Positions 43,573 through 51,865 of a stretch of DNA of 64,000 nt are shown one piece after another. The stretch spans positions 32,489 through 96,488 of the forward strand of contig DAORVK010000006.1 in the NCBI GenBank assembly GCA_035433705.1, read 5' to 3'. A program made the position numbers and the translations under genes. Position 1 is the first letter of the stretch. Each line of letters opens with the position of its first letter. Under the pieces are notes generated by a model. That model was not told where the DNA came from, did no database searches, and saw nothing but the letters and a program-made list of their open reading frames with translations. Origin of the DNA: CADEFQ01 sp035433705 (GTDB taxonomy: Bacteria; Pseudomonadota; Gammaproteobacteria; Steroidobacterales; Steroidobacteraceae).

Positions 43573-44175
43573 ATGTTCAAGCGAAGTTTCCTGATCACCG
43601 CCGCCGCGATGCTCGCGCTCGTCGCCGGTTGCGCGAACCAGAAAGGCCCGGCAACGAAGGCGATCGCCGATGCGGAAGCCGCCATCGCGGCCTTCAAGGA
43701 CGATGCCTCGCGCCTCCTGCCGAACGACCTCTCGTCCGTCGAGACGACCGTGGCTGGCCTGAAAGACAATCTCGCCAAGGGCGACTTCAAGGCTGTGCTC
43801 GCGGCGGCGCCGGGGCTCACGACGAAGATCACCGAACTGCGCGACGCCACGGCGGCAAAGAAGGCCGAGTGGGAAGCGGCGACCGCCGCAGCGAAAGAGC
43901 AATGGACCGGCTACGCCGCCGATCTGCCGAAGATGGTCGAGGCGATCCAGAGCCGCGTCGACATTCTCGGCAAGGCGAGGCGGCTCCCGAAGAATGTCTC
44001 AAAGGACGCGTTCGATGGCGCGAAGGCAGGGCTCGACTGGATGAAGAGCAACTGGGCCGCGGCGAACGACGCGTTCAACTCCGGCAACGCCATCGATGCG
44101 GCGGCGAAAGCGCAGGCCGTGAAGGACAAGGGCGCTGAAGTGCTCAAGCAGCTGGGCCTCGCTCCCTCGGCATGA
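43573..44175 (+). CDS. putative lipoprotein, helical
   Basis: This 200-residue protein has a lipoprotein signal peptide with lipobox LVAGC (cysteine near residue 19). The mature part is Ala/Lys/Asp-rich and mostly helical, probably coiled coil, with no recognised family. GAGGAGAACACC lies before the ATG. Its stop overlaps the DUF883 gene start as ATGA, which suggests it functions with that membrane-associated set. Confidence 0.82.
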   Translation: MFKRSFLITAAAMLALVAGCANQKGPATKAIADAEAAIAAFKDDASRLLPNDLSSVETTVAGLKDNLAKGDFKAVLAAAPGLTTKITELRDATAAKKAEWEAATAAAKEQWTGYAADLPKMVEAIQSRVDILGKARRLPKNVSKDAFDGAKAGLDWMKSNWAAANDAFNSGNAIDAAAKAQAVKDKGAEVLKQLGLAPSA

Positions 44176-44492
44176 GCGGCGCGGGCGACGATGCGGCGAA
44201 CGACGGCGCGGCCGGCGACGACCTGCGCGACCTGATCGGGCAGGCCGAGGAGATGCTCCATTCGCTCAGCGGCCAGACGGGGGAGGCCGCCCAGCGGCTG
44301 CGCGAGCGCGTCGAGGCGACGGTCAAGAGTGCCCGCTCGCGGCTGTCTTCGATGGAAGACGATGCCCGCGCGCTGACCGAGCAGGCCGCGGACACGGCCG
44401 ACCAGTATGTGCGCGGTAATCCCTGGGCGGCCGTGGCGATTGCTGCAGCAGCCGGGGTGATTGTCGGCGCGCTTTTGTCGCGCCGCCGCTGA
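44172..44492 (+). CDS. DUF883 family protein (ElaB/YqjD/YgaM-like)
   Basis: This 106-residue protein has an acidic helical N-terminal part and the DUF883 C-terminal block DQYVRGNPWAAVAIAAAAGVIVGALLSRRR, a single C-terminal membrane anchor. YqjD-like relatives bind ribosomes and tether them to the inner membrane in stationary phase. The order YqjD-YqjE-YqjK is the same as in E. coli. ATG 44172 overlaps the lipoprotein stop. Confidence 0.92.
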   Translation: MSGAGDDAANDGAAGDDLRDLIGQAEEMLHSLSGQTGEAAQRLRERVEATVKSARSRLSSMEDDARALTEQAADTADQYVRGNPWAAVAIAAAAGVIVGALLSRRR

Positions 44493-44511
44493 GGCGCACG
44501 GCGCGCGGCCC

Positions 44512-44907
44512 GTGGCCCCCACCACCCAGCGCGTACTCGAAGAGGCGCTCAGTCTCGGCGCACAGGGTCTGCGCATCGCGCAGACCCGCCTCGAGCTTCT
44601 CGCCGTCGACCTCGCGCGCGAAAAGGCGGCGCTTGCGCGTCAGCTCGCGCTCGCAGTGGCGTGCGGCACGAGCGCGGCACTCGCGGTATTTGCCGCGATA
44701 CTTTGGGCCGCGCTGTCCCTCGAGCCGGGTACCCGCTTCATCGTGCTCGGCGCGCTCGCAGGCCTGCTCGCGGCGGTTGCGATCGCCTGCGGCATGCTCT
44801 TCCGACGCGGCGCCGCGCGCCGCGAACGCCTGTTCGCACTGCTGATCGATGCACTGAAACGTGACAGCGAAGCCCTCGAGCCTGGAAGATCGCGCGAAGC
44901 TGCTTGA
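44512..44907 (+). CDS. YqjE family (phage holin/DUF1469) membrane protein
   Basis: This 131-residue protein has an amphipathic N-terminus (LGAQGLRIAQTRLELLAVDLAREKAAL) followed by two membrane helices separated by a short turn. This is the YqjE/actinobacterial-holin DUF1469 pattern. GTG 44512 lies 19 nt after the DUF883 stop; a TTG at 44461 inside DUF883 is a less likely start. Function is unknown. It overlaps the next gene by 47 nt. Confidence 0.85.
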   Translation: MAPTTQRVLEEALSLGAQGLRIAQTRLELLAVDLAREKAALARQLALAVACGTSAALAVFAAILWAALSLEPGTRFIVLGALAGLLAAVAIACGMLFRRGAARRERLFALLIDALKRDSEALEPGRSREAA

Positions 44908-45121
44908 GCTCGAAGCGGAGCTGCAGCGGCGCACCCTGCGCGCATCGGTCGATACACTCGCCGGTGCCAGGGGCATCACATGGGTGCTCGCCGGCGCTTC
45001 GCTCGCCACGAAGCTGACTGTCTTGCGGCGCGCCAAATGGGCCGGCTACGCGCTGCTCGCCGCGCAGCTCGCCTTCAAGTGGCGACGCGCGCGTCGAGAT
45101 CGTAAGCGTCTGCTGAAGTAA
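44861..45121 (+). CDS. YqjK-like small protein
   Basis: This 86-residue basic protein has LEDRAKLLELEAELQRRTL at the N-terminus, a hydrophobic middle and a strongly basic C-terminus (KWRRARRDRKRLLK). It matches the third member of the YqjD-YqjE-YqjK set in position and composition. GTG 44861 lies inside the end of the YqjE gene. The last 47 bp overlap the 3' end of rimO on the other strand. Confidence 0.75.
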   Translation: MTAKPSSLEDRAKLLELEAELQRRTLRASVDTLAGARGITWVLAGASLATKLTVLRRAKWAGYALLAAQLAFKWRRARRDRKRLLK

Positions 45122-46418
45122 TCTCGACGTCCGCGAACTCGCCGACCTTCAGCTTGCCGCCGTGGCGGACCCGTACGACTCCGTCGATCTCGGGCGCGTC
45201 CCCCGACCCGCGCGCGACCGCGATCTGGTCGTCGATCCGGTCGATGAGTACACGCATGCGCGAGCCCACCCGCTTCGCGAGGCGCGCGGCGCTGATTGCT
45301 TGCGCCCGTTCCATGAAACGCGCCTGCCGCTCGACCTTCACCTCTTCCGGCACTGCCCCCGGCAGCGCGTTGGCGGTGGCGCCCTCGACCGGCGAATAGG
45401 TGAAACAGCCCACGCGGTCGAGCTGCGCTTCGTCGAGCCAGGCGAGCAGCTCTGCAAACTCCGCCTCGGTCTCGCCGGGGAAGCCCGCAATGAAAGTGCT
45501 GCGGATCACGAGTTCCGGGCACACCTTGCGCCACGCGCGAATACGGGCGAGCGTGTTCTCGGCGTGCGCCGGGCGCTTCATGCGCTTCAGCACCTTGGGG
45601 CTGCCGTGCTGGAACGGCACATCGAGATAGGGCAGCAGCTTGCCCTCCGCCATCAAGGGGATCACGTCATCAACGTGCGGATACGGGTACACATAGTGCA
45701 GCCGCACCCACGCGCCGAGCTCGCCCAAGCCGCGCGCGAGGTCGAGGAAGCGTGTCTCGCGCTCGGCGCCGCGCCAGCTGCGCTTCGCGTACTTCAGATC
45801 CGAGCCGTAGGCGCTCGTGTCCTGCGAAATGATCAGCAGCTCCTTCACGCCCACGCGCACGAGCTGCTCGCTCTCGCGCAGCACCTCGTCGATGGGGCGG
45901 CTCGCGAGCCGGCCGCGCATCGAGGGGATGATGCAGAAGCTGCACTTGTGGTTGCAGCCCTCGGAGATTTTCACGTAGGCGTAGTGCCGTGGCGTGAGCT
46001 TCACGCCCTGCGGCGGCACGAGGTCGAGGAACGGATCGTGCTGGGGCGGCACGTGCTCGTGCACCGCGCCGATCACGTCCTCGTACGCGTGCGCGCCCGT
46101 GACCTTGAGCACCCGCGGGTGACGCTCGAGGATGCGCTCGGGCCGCGCGCCGAGGCAGCCGGTGACGATCACGCGCCCGTTCTGCTCGAGCGCCTCGCCG
46201 ATCGCGTCGAGCGACTCATCGATCGCGGCGTCGATGAAGCCGCAGGTGTTGACCACCACGACGTCCGCGTCGTCGTAGGTGGGCGCCACTTCGTACCCTT
46301 CGGCGCGCAGGTGCGTGAGGATGCGCTCGGAATCGACGAGCGCCTTCGGGCAGCCGAGGCTGACGAAGCCGACTTTTGGTGGGCGGGGCGCGCGCGCAGG
46401 GCGGGGGGTGGAGGACAT
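45075..46418 (-). CDS. rimO: ribosomal protein S12 methylthiotransferase
   Basis: This 447-residue radical-SAM enzyme adds a methylthio group to Asp88 of ribosomal protein S12. The N-terminal MTTase domain contains FVSLGCPKALVDSE and cysteines in NTCGFID and VTGCLGAR. The radical-SAM domain has CNHKCSFCIIPSMRG, and a C-terminal TRAM domain is present. The start is set at ATG 46418 because TATCAT (46426-46431) ends 7 nt before it; ATG 46427 would overlap that element. Confidence 0.94.
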   Translation of the reverse strand: MSSTPRPARAPRPPKVGFVSLGCPKALVDSERILTHLRAEGYEVAPTYDDADVVVVNTCGFIDAAIDESLDAIGEALEQNGRVIVTGCLGARPERILERHPRVLKVTGAHAYEDVIGAVHEHVPPQHDPFLDLVPPQGVKLTPRHYAYVKISEGCNHKCSFCIIPSMRGRLASRPIDEVLRESEQLVRVGVKELLIISQDTSAYGSDLKYAKRSWRGAERETRFLDLARGLGELGAWVRLHYVYPYPHVDDVIPLMAEGKLLPYLDVPFQHGSPKVLKRMKRPAHAENTLARIRAWRKVCPELVIRSTFIAGFPGETEAEFAELLAWLDEAQLDRVGCFTYSPVEGATANALPGAVPEEVKVERQARFMERAQAISAARLAKRVGSRMRVLIDRIDDQIAVARGSGDAPEIDGVVRVRHGGKLKVGEFADVEITSADAYDLDARVAT

Positions 46419-46425
46419 GGCGCGC

Positions 46426-46431
46426 ATGATA
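46426..46431 (-). promoter_or_regulatory. -10-like TATCAT, 7 nt before the rimO ATG
   Basis: On the reverse strand TATCAT ends 7 nt before ATG 46418, with no Shine-Dalgarno. This predicts a leaderless rimO mRNA. It is in a short intergenic space, not inside another gene. Confidence 0.5.
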
Positions 46432-46460
46432 CGCGGGCGCGGGCCGCTTACGGTCCGGCT

Positions 46461-48503
46461 TCAAGGACCCGCGGCGATCTGCGCGTCGAGCTTCGCGGCG
46501 AGGCTCTGGTCGAGCCGCCGCAGCGTGCCGGATGTGCGCTGCGCGTCGGCCCTGCGGCCGGCAAGCACGTAGGCCTGCCCCAGGGCAGCGAGGTCCTGCG
46601 CATACTCAACCTGGGCGTTTGCCGCCATGCGGCGGGAAGTGTCCCTCTCCTTCGGATCCAGCTTGTCGCTCGCGGCCTGGGACTCGTAGCTCGCGATCCT
46701 GTCCGCCGTTTCGGCCGTCAAGGGCTCGAGGTTCTCGATGGCCTTCCCGGGTTGCCTCAAGCCGGCGTAGGCCGCTCCCAGCGGACCCCGGGCCACATAC
46801 AGGTGGCAGGTGCCGCGCGCGAGATACAGGCGCACGACGTCGGGGTACTTCTTCTGGTGCACCAGTGCCCGTCCAAGGTTTTCGCAGTTGATCCTGTCAT
46901 CCATCATCTTGGCGAACTCAGCGTCCGTGTCGTTCGTCGCGGGCTGTGCGGCGAGCTTCACGCGATAGATCGCGGCGGCGCGGGCCCACTCACCCAACTC
47001 TTCGTATTCATCGGTGAGGGAGCCCAGCACGTCGTAGTCATTCATGTGACCCTCGAGGATCACGAGGTCTGCCGCCCTGTCATAGGCCACGAGTGCCGCT
47101 GCGCGTTGCTTCAGTCGGGCGTGCGCACTGCCAAGCAACCACTGCGCCCACGGATCCTCGGGCGTCAGCCGCACGACGGCCTGGCGTTCCGCGAGTTCTT
47201 CCGCTGTCTTGCCTTGCCGGTGGTACACGGACGCGAGCCCTCGGTGTGCATCGGCACGTTTCGGATCCAGACGCAGCGATTCGGTGAACGCGGCCGTGGC
47301 CTGCGACAGGCGATCCGCCTGCAACTGCGCGTCGCCGAAGCCATACCAGCCGCGTGCGAGCATCGGCGCTTCACCGGGCAACTGCACGCCCCGGCGGAAG
47401 GCCTCGGTGGCGGATTGCCCGTCTTCGGCGAGGGCCAGGAGTTCCCCGGCCGGGATGAGCTGCGCCGACGTCGCGGACTTCTGGGCGAGGACTTTCAGCA
47501 ACTCGGTGCGCGCCCGGGCGTTGTCGCCCTTTGCAATCCAGGTTTTGCCGGTGAGCAGGTACCCATTGGCATCCTGCGGGTACAGCTTCGAATACTCGCG
47601 CAGCCGGGCGAGCGCCGCGTCGTAGTCCTTGCGGGCGTAAGCCGCGGTCCACGCCTCGATCAGTGCGTTCGCGGTCGCCGCGGGCGACGCCGTGACCGCC
47701 ACGGCCGCGGACGCAGGTCTCATCGCGTCCTCGATCGCGGCGATCGTGCTTGTGAGGCGCGGCCCGCCCAGCGCCGCGCCTGTCCCGCACGCAATGCGGG
47801 CCATCGTCGCGCCGGGGGTTGCCGCGTTTACCTGCTGGCCCTTTTCATTCACCCGTGCGGCGCCCAGCGGCTTCGCGTGGCGATCGAGGCTGATCCACAC
47901 GTTCATGCCGAACGTGCCCTTTGTGCAGTCGATCTGGTACTCCATCCAGCGGGCGATTGCGCCGGGCTTGCCCATGTTGGCGTCACCCTGGGGGAACACC
48001 ATCAACGACCAGATCGTGGCGACGTCGGCGTTGGCAGCGCGCTTGCCGGACAGTTCATCGACATAAATGATGGTCGTCGCATTCCCCCCCAGGCGCAGCA
48101 GCGAGACCTGCGAGCCGCCTGTTCCCGGAACGACGATGCTGTTGCCCGCGGCCTGGGTGTTGGCGCTCGCAGGGGCCGCCGCATTCGCTGGGGCGGCGGC
48201 CGCTGCGCCGCACGCCGCGAGCTTCTTCAGGATGTCGCCGCGCAGTTCGGCGGTCTCGGGCAGGAAGCCATTCCTGCGAGGTCGGTCGATGTAAGTGACC
48301 TTGCAATAGTTGCTCAACGGGTGGGTGACGCCCTGCTCCGGCCCGTCGTCGTCGCTGCGACAATAGTAGACGACGAACCGTTCGCCGTTGCAGGCATAGG
48401 GCTGGCCGTACTCGAGCCCGGCCGTCATCGCGGTGGTCGGCCACAGGGCCGTGCTCGAGGCCAGCCCCGTGATAGACGCCACCAGTACCCAGCTTGTGCG
48501 CAT
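46461..48503 (-). CDS. secreted TPR protein with surface-adhesin-E-like N-terminal region
   Basis: This 680-residue protein has a signal peptide, a region with YACNGERFVVYYCRSDDDGPEQGV and a beta-rich segment (WSLMVFPQGDA ... RWMEYQIDCTKGTF) that resembles surface-adhesin protein E domains. Tetratricopeptide repeats follow from about residue 270 to the C-terminus. Four to six TPR units are discernible, for example FTESLRLDPKRADAHRGLASVYHRQGK. It probably acts as a periplasmic or outer-membrane scaffold, with the partner unknown. The 187-nt region upstream shows no other gene. It is followed by rimO after 42 nt. Confidence 0.8.
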   Translation of the reverse strand: MRTSWVLVASITGLASSTALWPTTAMTAGLEYGQPYACNGERFVVYYCRSDDDGPEQGVTHPLSNYCKVTYIDRPRRNGFLPETAELRGDILKKLAACGAAAAAPANAAAPASANTQAAGNSIVVPGTGGSQVSLLRLGGNATTIIYVDELSGKRAANADVATIWSLMVFPQGDANMGKPGAIARWMEYQIDCTKGTFGMNVWISLDRHAKPLGAARVNEKGQQVNAATPGATMARIACGTGAALGGPRLTSTIAAIEDAMRPASAAVAVTASPAATANALIEAWTAAYARKDYDAALARLREYSKLYPQDANGYLLTGKTWIAKGDNARARTELLKVLAQKSATSAQLIPAGELLALAEDGQSATEAFRRGVQLPGEAPMLARGWYGFGDAQLQADRLSQATAAFTESLRLDPKRADAHRGLASVYHRQGKTAEELAERQAVVRLTPEDPWAQWLLGSAHARLKQRAAALVAYDRAADLVILEGHMNDYDVLGSLTDEYEELGEWARAAAIYRVKLAAQPATNDTDAEFAKMMDDRINCENLGRALVHQKKYPDVVRLYLARGTCHLYVARGPLGAAYAGLRQPGKAIENLEPLTAETADRIASYESQAASDKLDPKERDTSRRMAANAQVEYAQDLAALGQAYVLAGRRADAQRTSGTLRRLDQSLAAKLDAQIAAGP

Positions 48504-48690
48504 CCCCGCTCTCCCCGCGCTCCCCGTATGACAAGAGACGTGATGTACGGGCGGATGTCAGGCTTGCGCCGGGACGGGCATCGCCACCAGCCGGATACGA
48601 TCGCTGCTCGCGGCGTTTCCTGTCCGCCCCTTGAACCGGCCTGCGTGCAGGTGCTCCCCTGCCGGCCGGGCCTAAGGGACACTGCACACC

Positions 48691-49866
48691 ATGAAGGAAT
48701 TGAACATCGCGATAGTCGGTGCCGGCATCGGCGGCCTGACTGCGGCGCTCGCTCTGCAACGCGCTGGTTTCAAGGTCACGGTGTACGAACAGGCGCCGGA
48801 ACTCGGGGAAGTGGGCGCGGGGCTTTCGCTGAGCCCGAGTGCGGCGCACGCGCTGCGCTATCTCGGGCTCGGCCCGGCGCTCGACGCGGCGTCCTACCTG
48901 CCCGAGGACCAGGCGGTGCGCCACTATCAGGACGGGCGGGCGCTGCAATGGACAAACCGCGGCCACGCGCTGCTCGAAAAGTACGGCGAGCGCTACTACC
49001 TGATCCATCGTGCCGATCTGCACGATGCACTCGCGGCAGCCGTGCGCGCCAACGACCCGGAAGCGATCCGGCTCGGCCAGCGTTGCACGGGCGTCACGCA
49101 GACTGGCGAGCGGGCGCAGATCGCCTTCGAAGGCGGCGCGATAGTCGATGCCGATACAGTCATCGGTGCAGACGGCTCACGTTCGCGGGTGCGCTTTGCC
49201 CTTTTCGGTGACGACGGCCCGAAGTACACCGGCTACATCGCCTGGCGCGGCCTCGTGCCGATGGACCGGGTGCCGCCGCGCCTGCTGGATCCCCCGTCGG
49301 GAATCTTCGTCGGGCCCGGACACCTCGTGAACCGCTACCCGGTGCGCCGCGGCACGCTCCTCAATTTCGTCGCGTTCGCCGAGCGCGCACAGTGGGAGGA
49401 AGAGGGCTGGTCGATCCGCTCGACGGTCGATGAGCTCGTGCGGGAATTCGAGGACTGGCATCCGGAAGTGTGCGGCTTCCTCGCGGCGGTGCCGCCCGAG
49501 CTTCTCTTCAAGTGGGGTCTCTTCGATCGCGAGCCACTCTCGAGCTGGTGCCGCGGTCGGGTCGGCCTGCTCGGCGATGCGGCGCACCCGATACTGCCGT
49601 TCCTCGGCCACGGCGCCGTGCTCGCGATCGAGGATGCCATCGTGCTCGGGCGTGCATTCGCGGAGTCGGCGACCGTCGCAGAGGCGCTGTCGCGCTACGA
49701 GGCTGCGCGCATGGCGCGCGCGTCGTTCGTCGTGCGCGAATCACGCAAGGCCGTGAAAATCTTTCACTCGCACGAACCCGAAAAGTACGCGCAGAAGACG
49801 GGCGGCAAGGCCGCCGACGAGCGACTGGGCCTCTTCGACTACAACCCGACGAACGTGCCGGTGTGA
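48691..49866 (+). CDS. FAD-dependent monooxygenase, salicylate/3-hydroxybenzoate hydroxylase-like
   Basis: This 391-residue group A flavoprotein has IAIVGAGIGGLTAALALQRAG at the N-terminus, the DG motif VIGADGSRSRVR and the GD motif VGLLGDAAHPILPFLGHGAVLAIEDA. The size and motifs match single-domain hydroxylases such as salicylate 1-monooxygenase or 3-hydroxybenzoate 6-hydroxylase. No aromatic catabolic genes are adjacent, so the substrate is open. GACACT (48678-48683) sits 7 nt before the ATG. The last 28 bp overlap a convergent small gene. Confidence 0.9.
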   Translation: MKELNIAIVGAGIGGLTAALALQRAGFKVTVYEQAPELGEVGAGLSLSPSAAHALRYLGLGPALDAASYLPEDQAVRHYQDGRALQWTNRGHALLEKYGERYYLIHRADLHDALAAAVRANDPEAIRLGQRCTGVTQTGERAQIAFEGGAIVDADTVIGADGSRSRVRFALFGDDGPKYTGYIAWRGLVPMDRVPPRLLDPPSGIFVGPGHLVNRYPVRRGTLLNFVAFAERAQWEEEGWSIRSTVDELVREFEDWHPEVCGFLAAVPPELLFKWGLFDREPLSSWCRGRVGLLGDAAHPILPFLGHGAVLAIEDAIVLGRAFAESATVAEALSRYEAARMARASFVVRESRKAVKIFHSHEPEKYAQKTGGKAADERLGLFDYNPTNVPV

Positions 49867-49970
49867 GCTTCGGCTGGCTCCTTGCAGGAGCGCAGGCCGA
49901 AGAACACGATCAGCGCAAAGATCGGCACCAGGATCCACGGCCAGGCCGTGCTGCGGCGTTCGGAGGCCAT
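49839..49970 (-). CDS. 43-residue single-pass membrane protein
   Basis: The frame from ATG 49970 begins MASERRSTAWPWILVPIFA and continues with a hydrophobic helix and a C-terminal polar tail ending at TAG 49839. The ATG directly follows the YbhB-family stop (TGAATG), an arrangement typical of coupled genes. The N-terminal Arg pair before the helix and the sharp hydrophobic boundary argue for a real product. It overlaps the last 28 bp of the flavin monooxygenase. Function is unknown; it is short enough to be missed by length-limited gene finders. Confidence 0.6.
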   Translation of the reverse strand: MASERRSTAWPWILVPIFALIVFFGLRSCKEPAEAHTGTFVGL

Positions 49971-50519
49971 TCAGCGCCCGTAGATCGCGTGCGTTTCGGC
50001 CATGCCGAGCGCATTGGCCTTGACCATGAAGCCGATCAGCGCGGCAGTGGCCTCTGCGGGCACCTCGAGCTTCCCGACCTTGAGCGCATACAGGCGAAAT
50101 TCATAGCGATGCGGCTTGTCGCCTTGCGGTGGGCAGGCACCGCCGTAGCCGATGGTGCCGAAGTCGGTGCGGCCCTGAGCGGCGCCGGCCGGCAGATGCT
50201 TGCCATCGGCCGAACCCGCGCCGGCGGGCAGGCTGTGAGCGCTTGCGGGCAGGTTGTAGACCACCCAGTGCCACCAGCCGCTGCCGGTGGGCGCATCGGG
50301 GTCGTGCACCATCAGCGCGAAGCTCTTCGTGCCGGCTGGGGCATTCGACCAGGCCAGCGCGGGTGACACGTTCTCACCGGTACATCCGAAGCCGTCATAG
50401 ACCTGCTCGTTCGTGAGCATGCCGCCCGGCGCGAAGGCCGCTGAGGTCAGCGTGAAGGTCGAGGGCTCGCCGGCGAGCGCGGCGGTGGCGGCCAGGGTCA
50501 GGACGAGGGTGCGCATCAT
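49971..50519 (-). CDS. YbhB/YbcL family Raf kinase inhibitor-like protein, secreted
   Basis: This 182-residue protein of the PEBP superfamily has a short signal peptide (TLVLTLAATAALA) and the family motifs NVSPALAWSNAPAGTKSFALMVHDPDAPTGSGWWHWVVYNLP, GTIGYGGACPPQGDKPHRYEFRLYAL and LEVPAEAT. PEBP proteins bind anionic ligands; bacterial roles are poorly known. The start is ATG 50519, because a promoter (GTGACT, 17 nt, TAAACT) places +1 at this ATG. Confidence 0.93.
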   Translation of the reverse strand: MMRTLVLTLAATAALAGEPSTFTLTSAAFAPGGMLTNEQVYDGFGCTGENVSPALAWSNAPAGTKSFALMVHDPDAPTGSGWWHWVVYNLPASAHSLPAGAGSADGKHLPAGAAQGRTDFGTIGYGGACPPQGDKPHRYEFRLYALKVGKLEVPAEATAALIGFMVKANALGMAETHAIYGR

Positions 50520-50526
50520 GGGCGCG

Positions 50527-50555
50527 AGTTTAAGGTCGGTGCCCGGTATAGTCAC
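50527..50555 (-). promoter_or_regulatory. leaderless promoter of the YbhB-family gene
   Basis: On the reverse strand GTGACT (50550-50555) and TAAACT (50527-50532) are 17 nt apart, and the -10 ends 7 nt before ATG 50519. It overlaps the -10 of the divergent ATP-grasp gene, so the two may compete. Confidence 0.6.
50547..50552 (+). promoter_or_regulatory. -10-like TATAGT before the ATP-grasp gene
   Basis: TATAGT ends 9 nt before ATG 50562 and overlaps the -35 of the YbhB gene on the other strand. The leader would be 0-3 nt. No Shine-Dalgarno is present. Confidence 0.5.
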
Positions 50556-50561
50556 GATCTC

Positions 50562-51854
50562 ATGGAACCGCGGCGTTTTCTCTTCGTCTCGCTCTCGGCC
50601 CTGATCAGCGACATTGCCTGGCAGGTGAGCAAGGAGGGTCACGAGGTCCGGTATTACATCGACAACGCGAAGGAACGCGAGATCGCCGACGGCTTCGTGA
50701 CGAAGACCCTCGACTGGGAGGCTGATATCGACTGGGCCGACGTGATCGTCTTCGACGACACCCTCGGGCAGGGAGAACGGGCGCAGCGACTGCGGGCGCT
50801 CGGCAAGAAGGTGATCGGTGGCACGCCGTATACCGACCGGCTCGAGGACGACCGCTCCTTCGGCCAGGAGGAGCTGAAGAAGGCGGGTATCAATATCCTG
50901 CCCTATCGCGAGTTCAGTGATTTCGACGCGGCCATCGCCTACGTGAAGGCGAACCCGGAACGCTATGTGATCAAGCCTTCGGGGGAGGCCGGCAACGTGA
51001 AGCGGCGCCTCTTCGTCGGCGACGAGGAAGATGGCCAGGATGTGGTGCGCGTGCTCGAGGCGTACAAGAAGTCCTTCCCCGACGAGATCAAGGTGTTCCA
51101 GTTGCAGCGACGCGTCACCGGCGTCGAGATCGCGGTGGGCGCATTCTTCAACGGCCGCGAATTCATCTATCCCCTCAACGTCAATTTCGAGCACAAGAAA
51201 CTCTTCCCCGGAAACATCGGCCCCTCGACCGGCGAGATGGGCACCGTGATGTTCTGGAGCGGGCCGAATCGCCTCTTCAACCAGACACTGAAGAAGATGG
51301 AACCGAAGCTCGCCGAGGAGGGCTATGTCGGTTACATCGATCTGAACTGCATCGTGAACGGCAACGGCATTTATCCGCTCGAGTTCACTTCGCGCTTCGG
51401 CTATCCGACGATCAGCATCCAGCAGGAGGGCATGACGACGCCGATCGGCGAGTTCTTCCACGACCTTGCCGCCGGCACGGCGCAGAAGTTCAAGGTGAAG
51501 AGCGGCTTCCAGATCGGTGTGCGCATCGTCGTCTCGCCGTTCCCGTTCGATGACGAGGCAACTTTCCGCTCCGTGTCGCACAACGCGGCGATTCTCTTCA
51601 AGAAGGGCATCCCCGAAGAGGTGCACATCGAGGACGTGAAGCAGGTGAACGGCCAGTGGTATGTCGCGGGTACCTCGGGCGTGGTGCTGATCGTGTGCGG
51701 CCTCGGTCCGACCATGCGCCAGGCGCAGGCGCAGGCGTACTCGCGCATCAGGAATATCATGATACCGGACATGTACTATCGCGATGACATCGGCGAGCGC
51801 TGGTTCGAAGACCACGACCGGTTGCACACCTGGGGCTATCTGCGCGAAGTGTGA
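50562..51854 (+). CDS. PurD-like ATP-grasp protein (phosphoribosylamine-glycine ligase homologue)
   Basis: This 430-residue protein has an N-terminal Rossmann-like domain (FLFVSLSALISDIAWQVSKEGHEV) followed by an ATP-grasp fold. Visible ATP-grasp features are YVIKPSGEAGNVKRRLFVG, the GPSTGEMGTVMFWSG loop and a metal-binding end in GIYPLEFTSRFGYPTISIQQEG. This resembles PurD's EFNxRFGDPE region but is divergent. It is too different from standard PurD to call it purD. It may ligate an amine to a carboxylate in another pathway. It heads a seven-gene same-strand run that includes a methyltransferase 11 nt downstream. Confidence 0.85.
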   Translation: MEPRRFLFVSLSALISDIAWQVSKEGHEVRYYIDNAKEREIADGFVTKTLDWEADIDWADVIVFDDTLGQGERAQRLRALGKKVIGGTPYTDRLEDDRSFGQEELKKAGINILPYREFSDFDAAIAYVKANPERYVIKPSGEAGNVKRRLFVGDEEDGQDVVRVLEAYKKSFPDEIKVFQLQRRVTGVEIAVGAFFNGREFIYPLNVNFEHKKLFPGNIGPSTGEMGTVMFWSGPNRLFNQTLKKMEPKLAEEGYVGYIDLNCIVNGNGIYPLEFTSRFGYPTISIQQEGMTTPIGEFFHDLAAGTAQKFKVKSGFQIGVRIVVSPFPFDDEATFRSVSHNAAILFKKGIPEEVHIEDVKQVNGQWYVAGTSGVVLIVCGLGPTMRQAQAQAYSRIRNIMIPDMYYRDDIGERWFEDHDRLHTWGYLREV

Positions 51855-51865
51855 GCTGACGAAAC

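Noticed and set aside
45162..49211. A 1349-codon open frame on the + strand
   Set aside because: It runs antisense to rimO and the TPR gene, both with clear family motifs. Long antisense frames are expected in GC-rich DNA, and its translation is Arg/Ala/His-rich with no domain.
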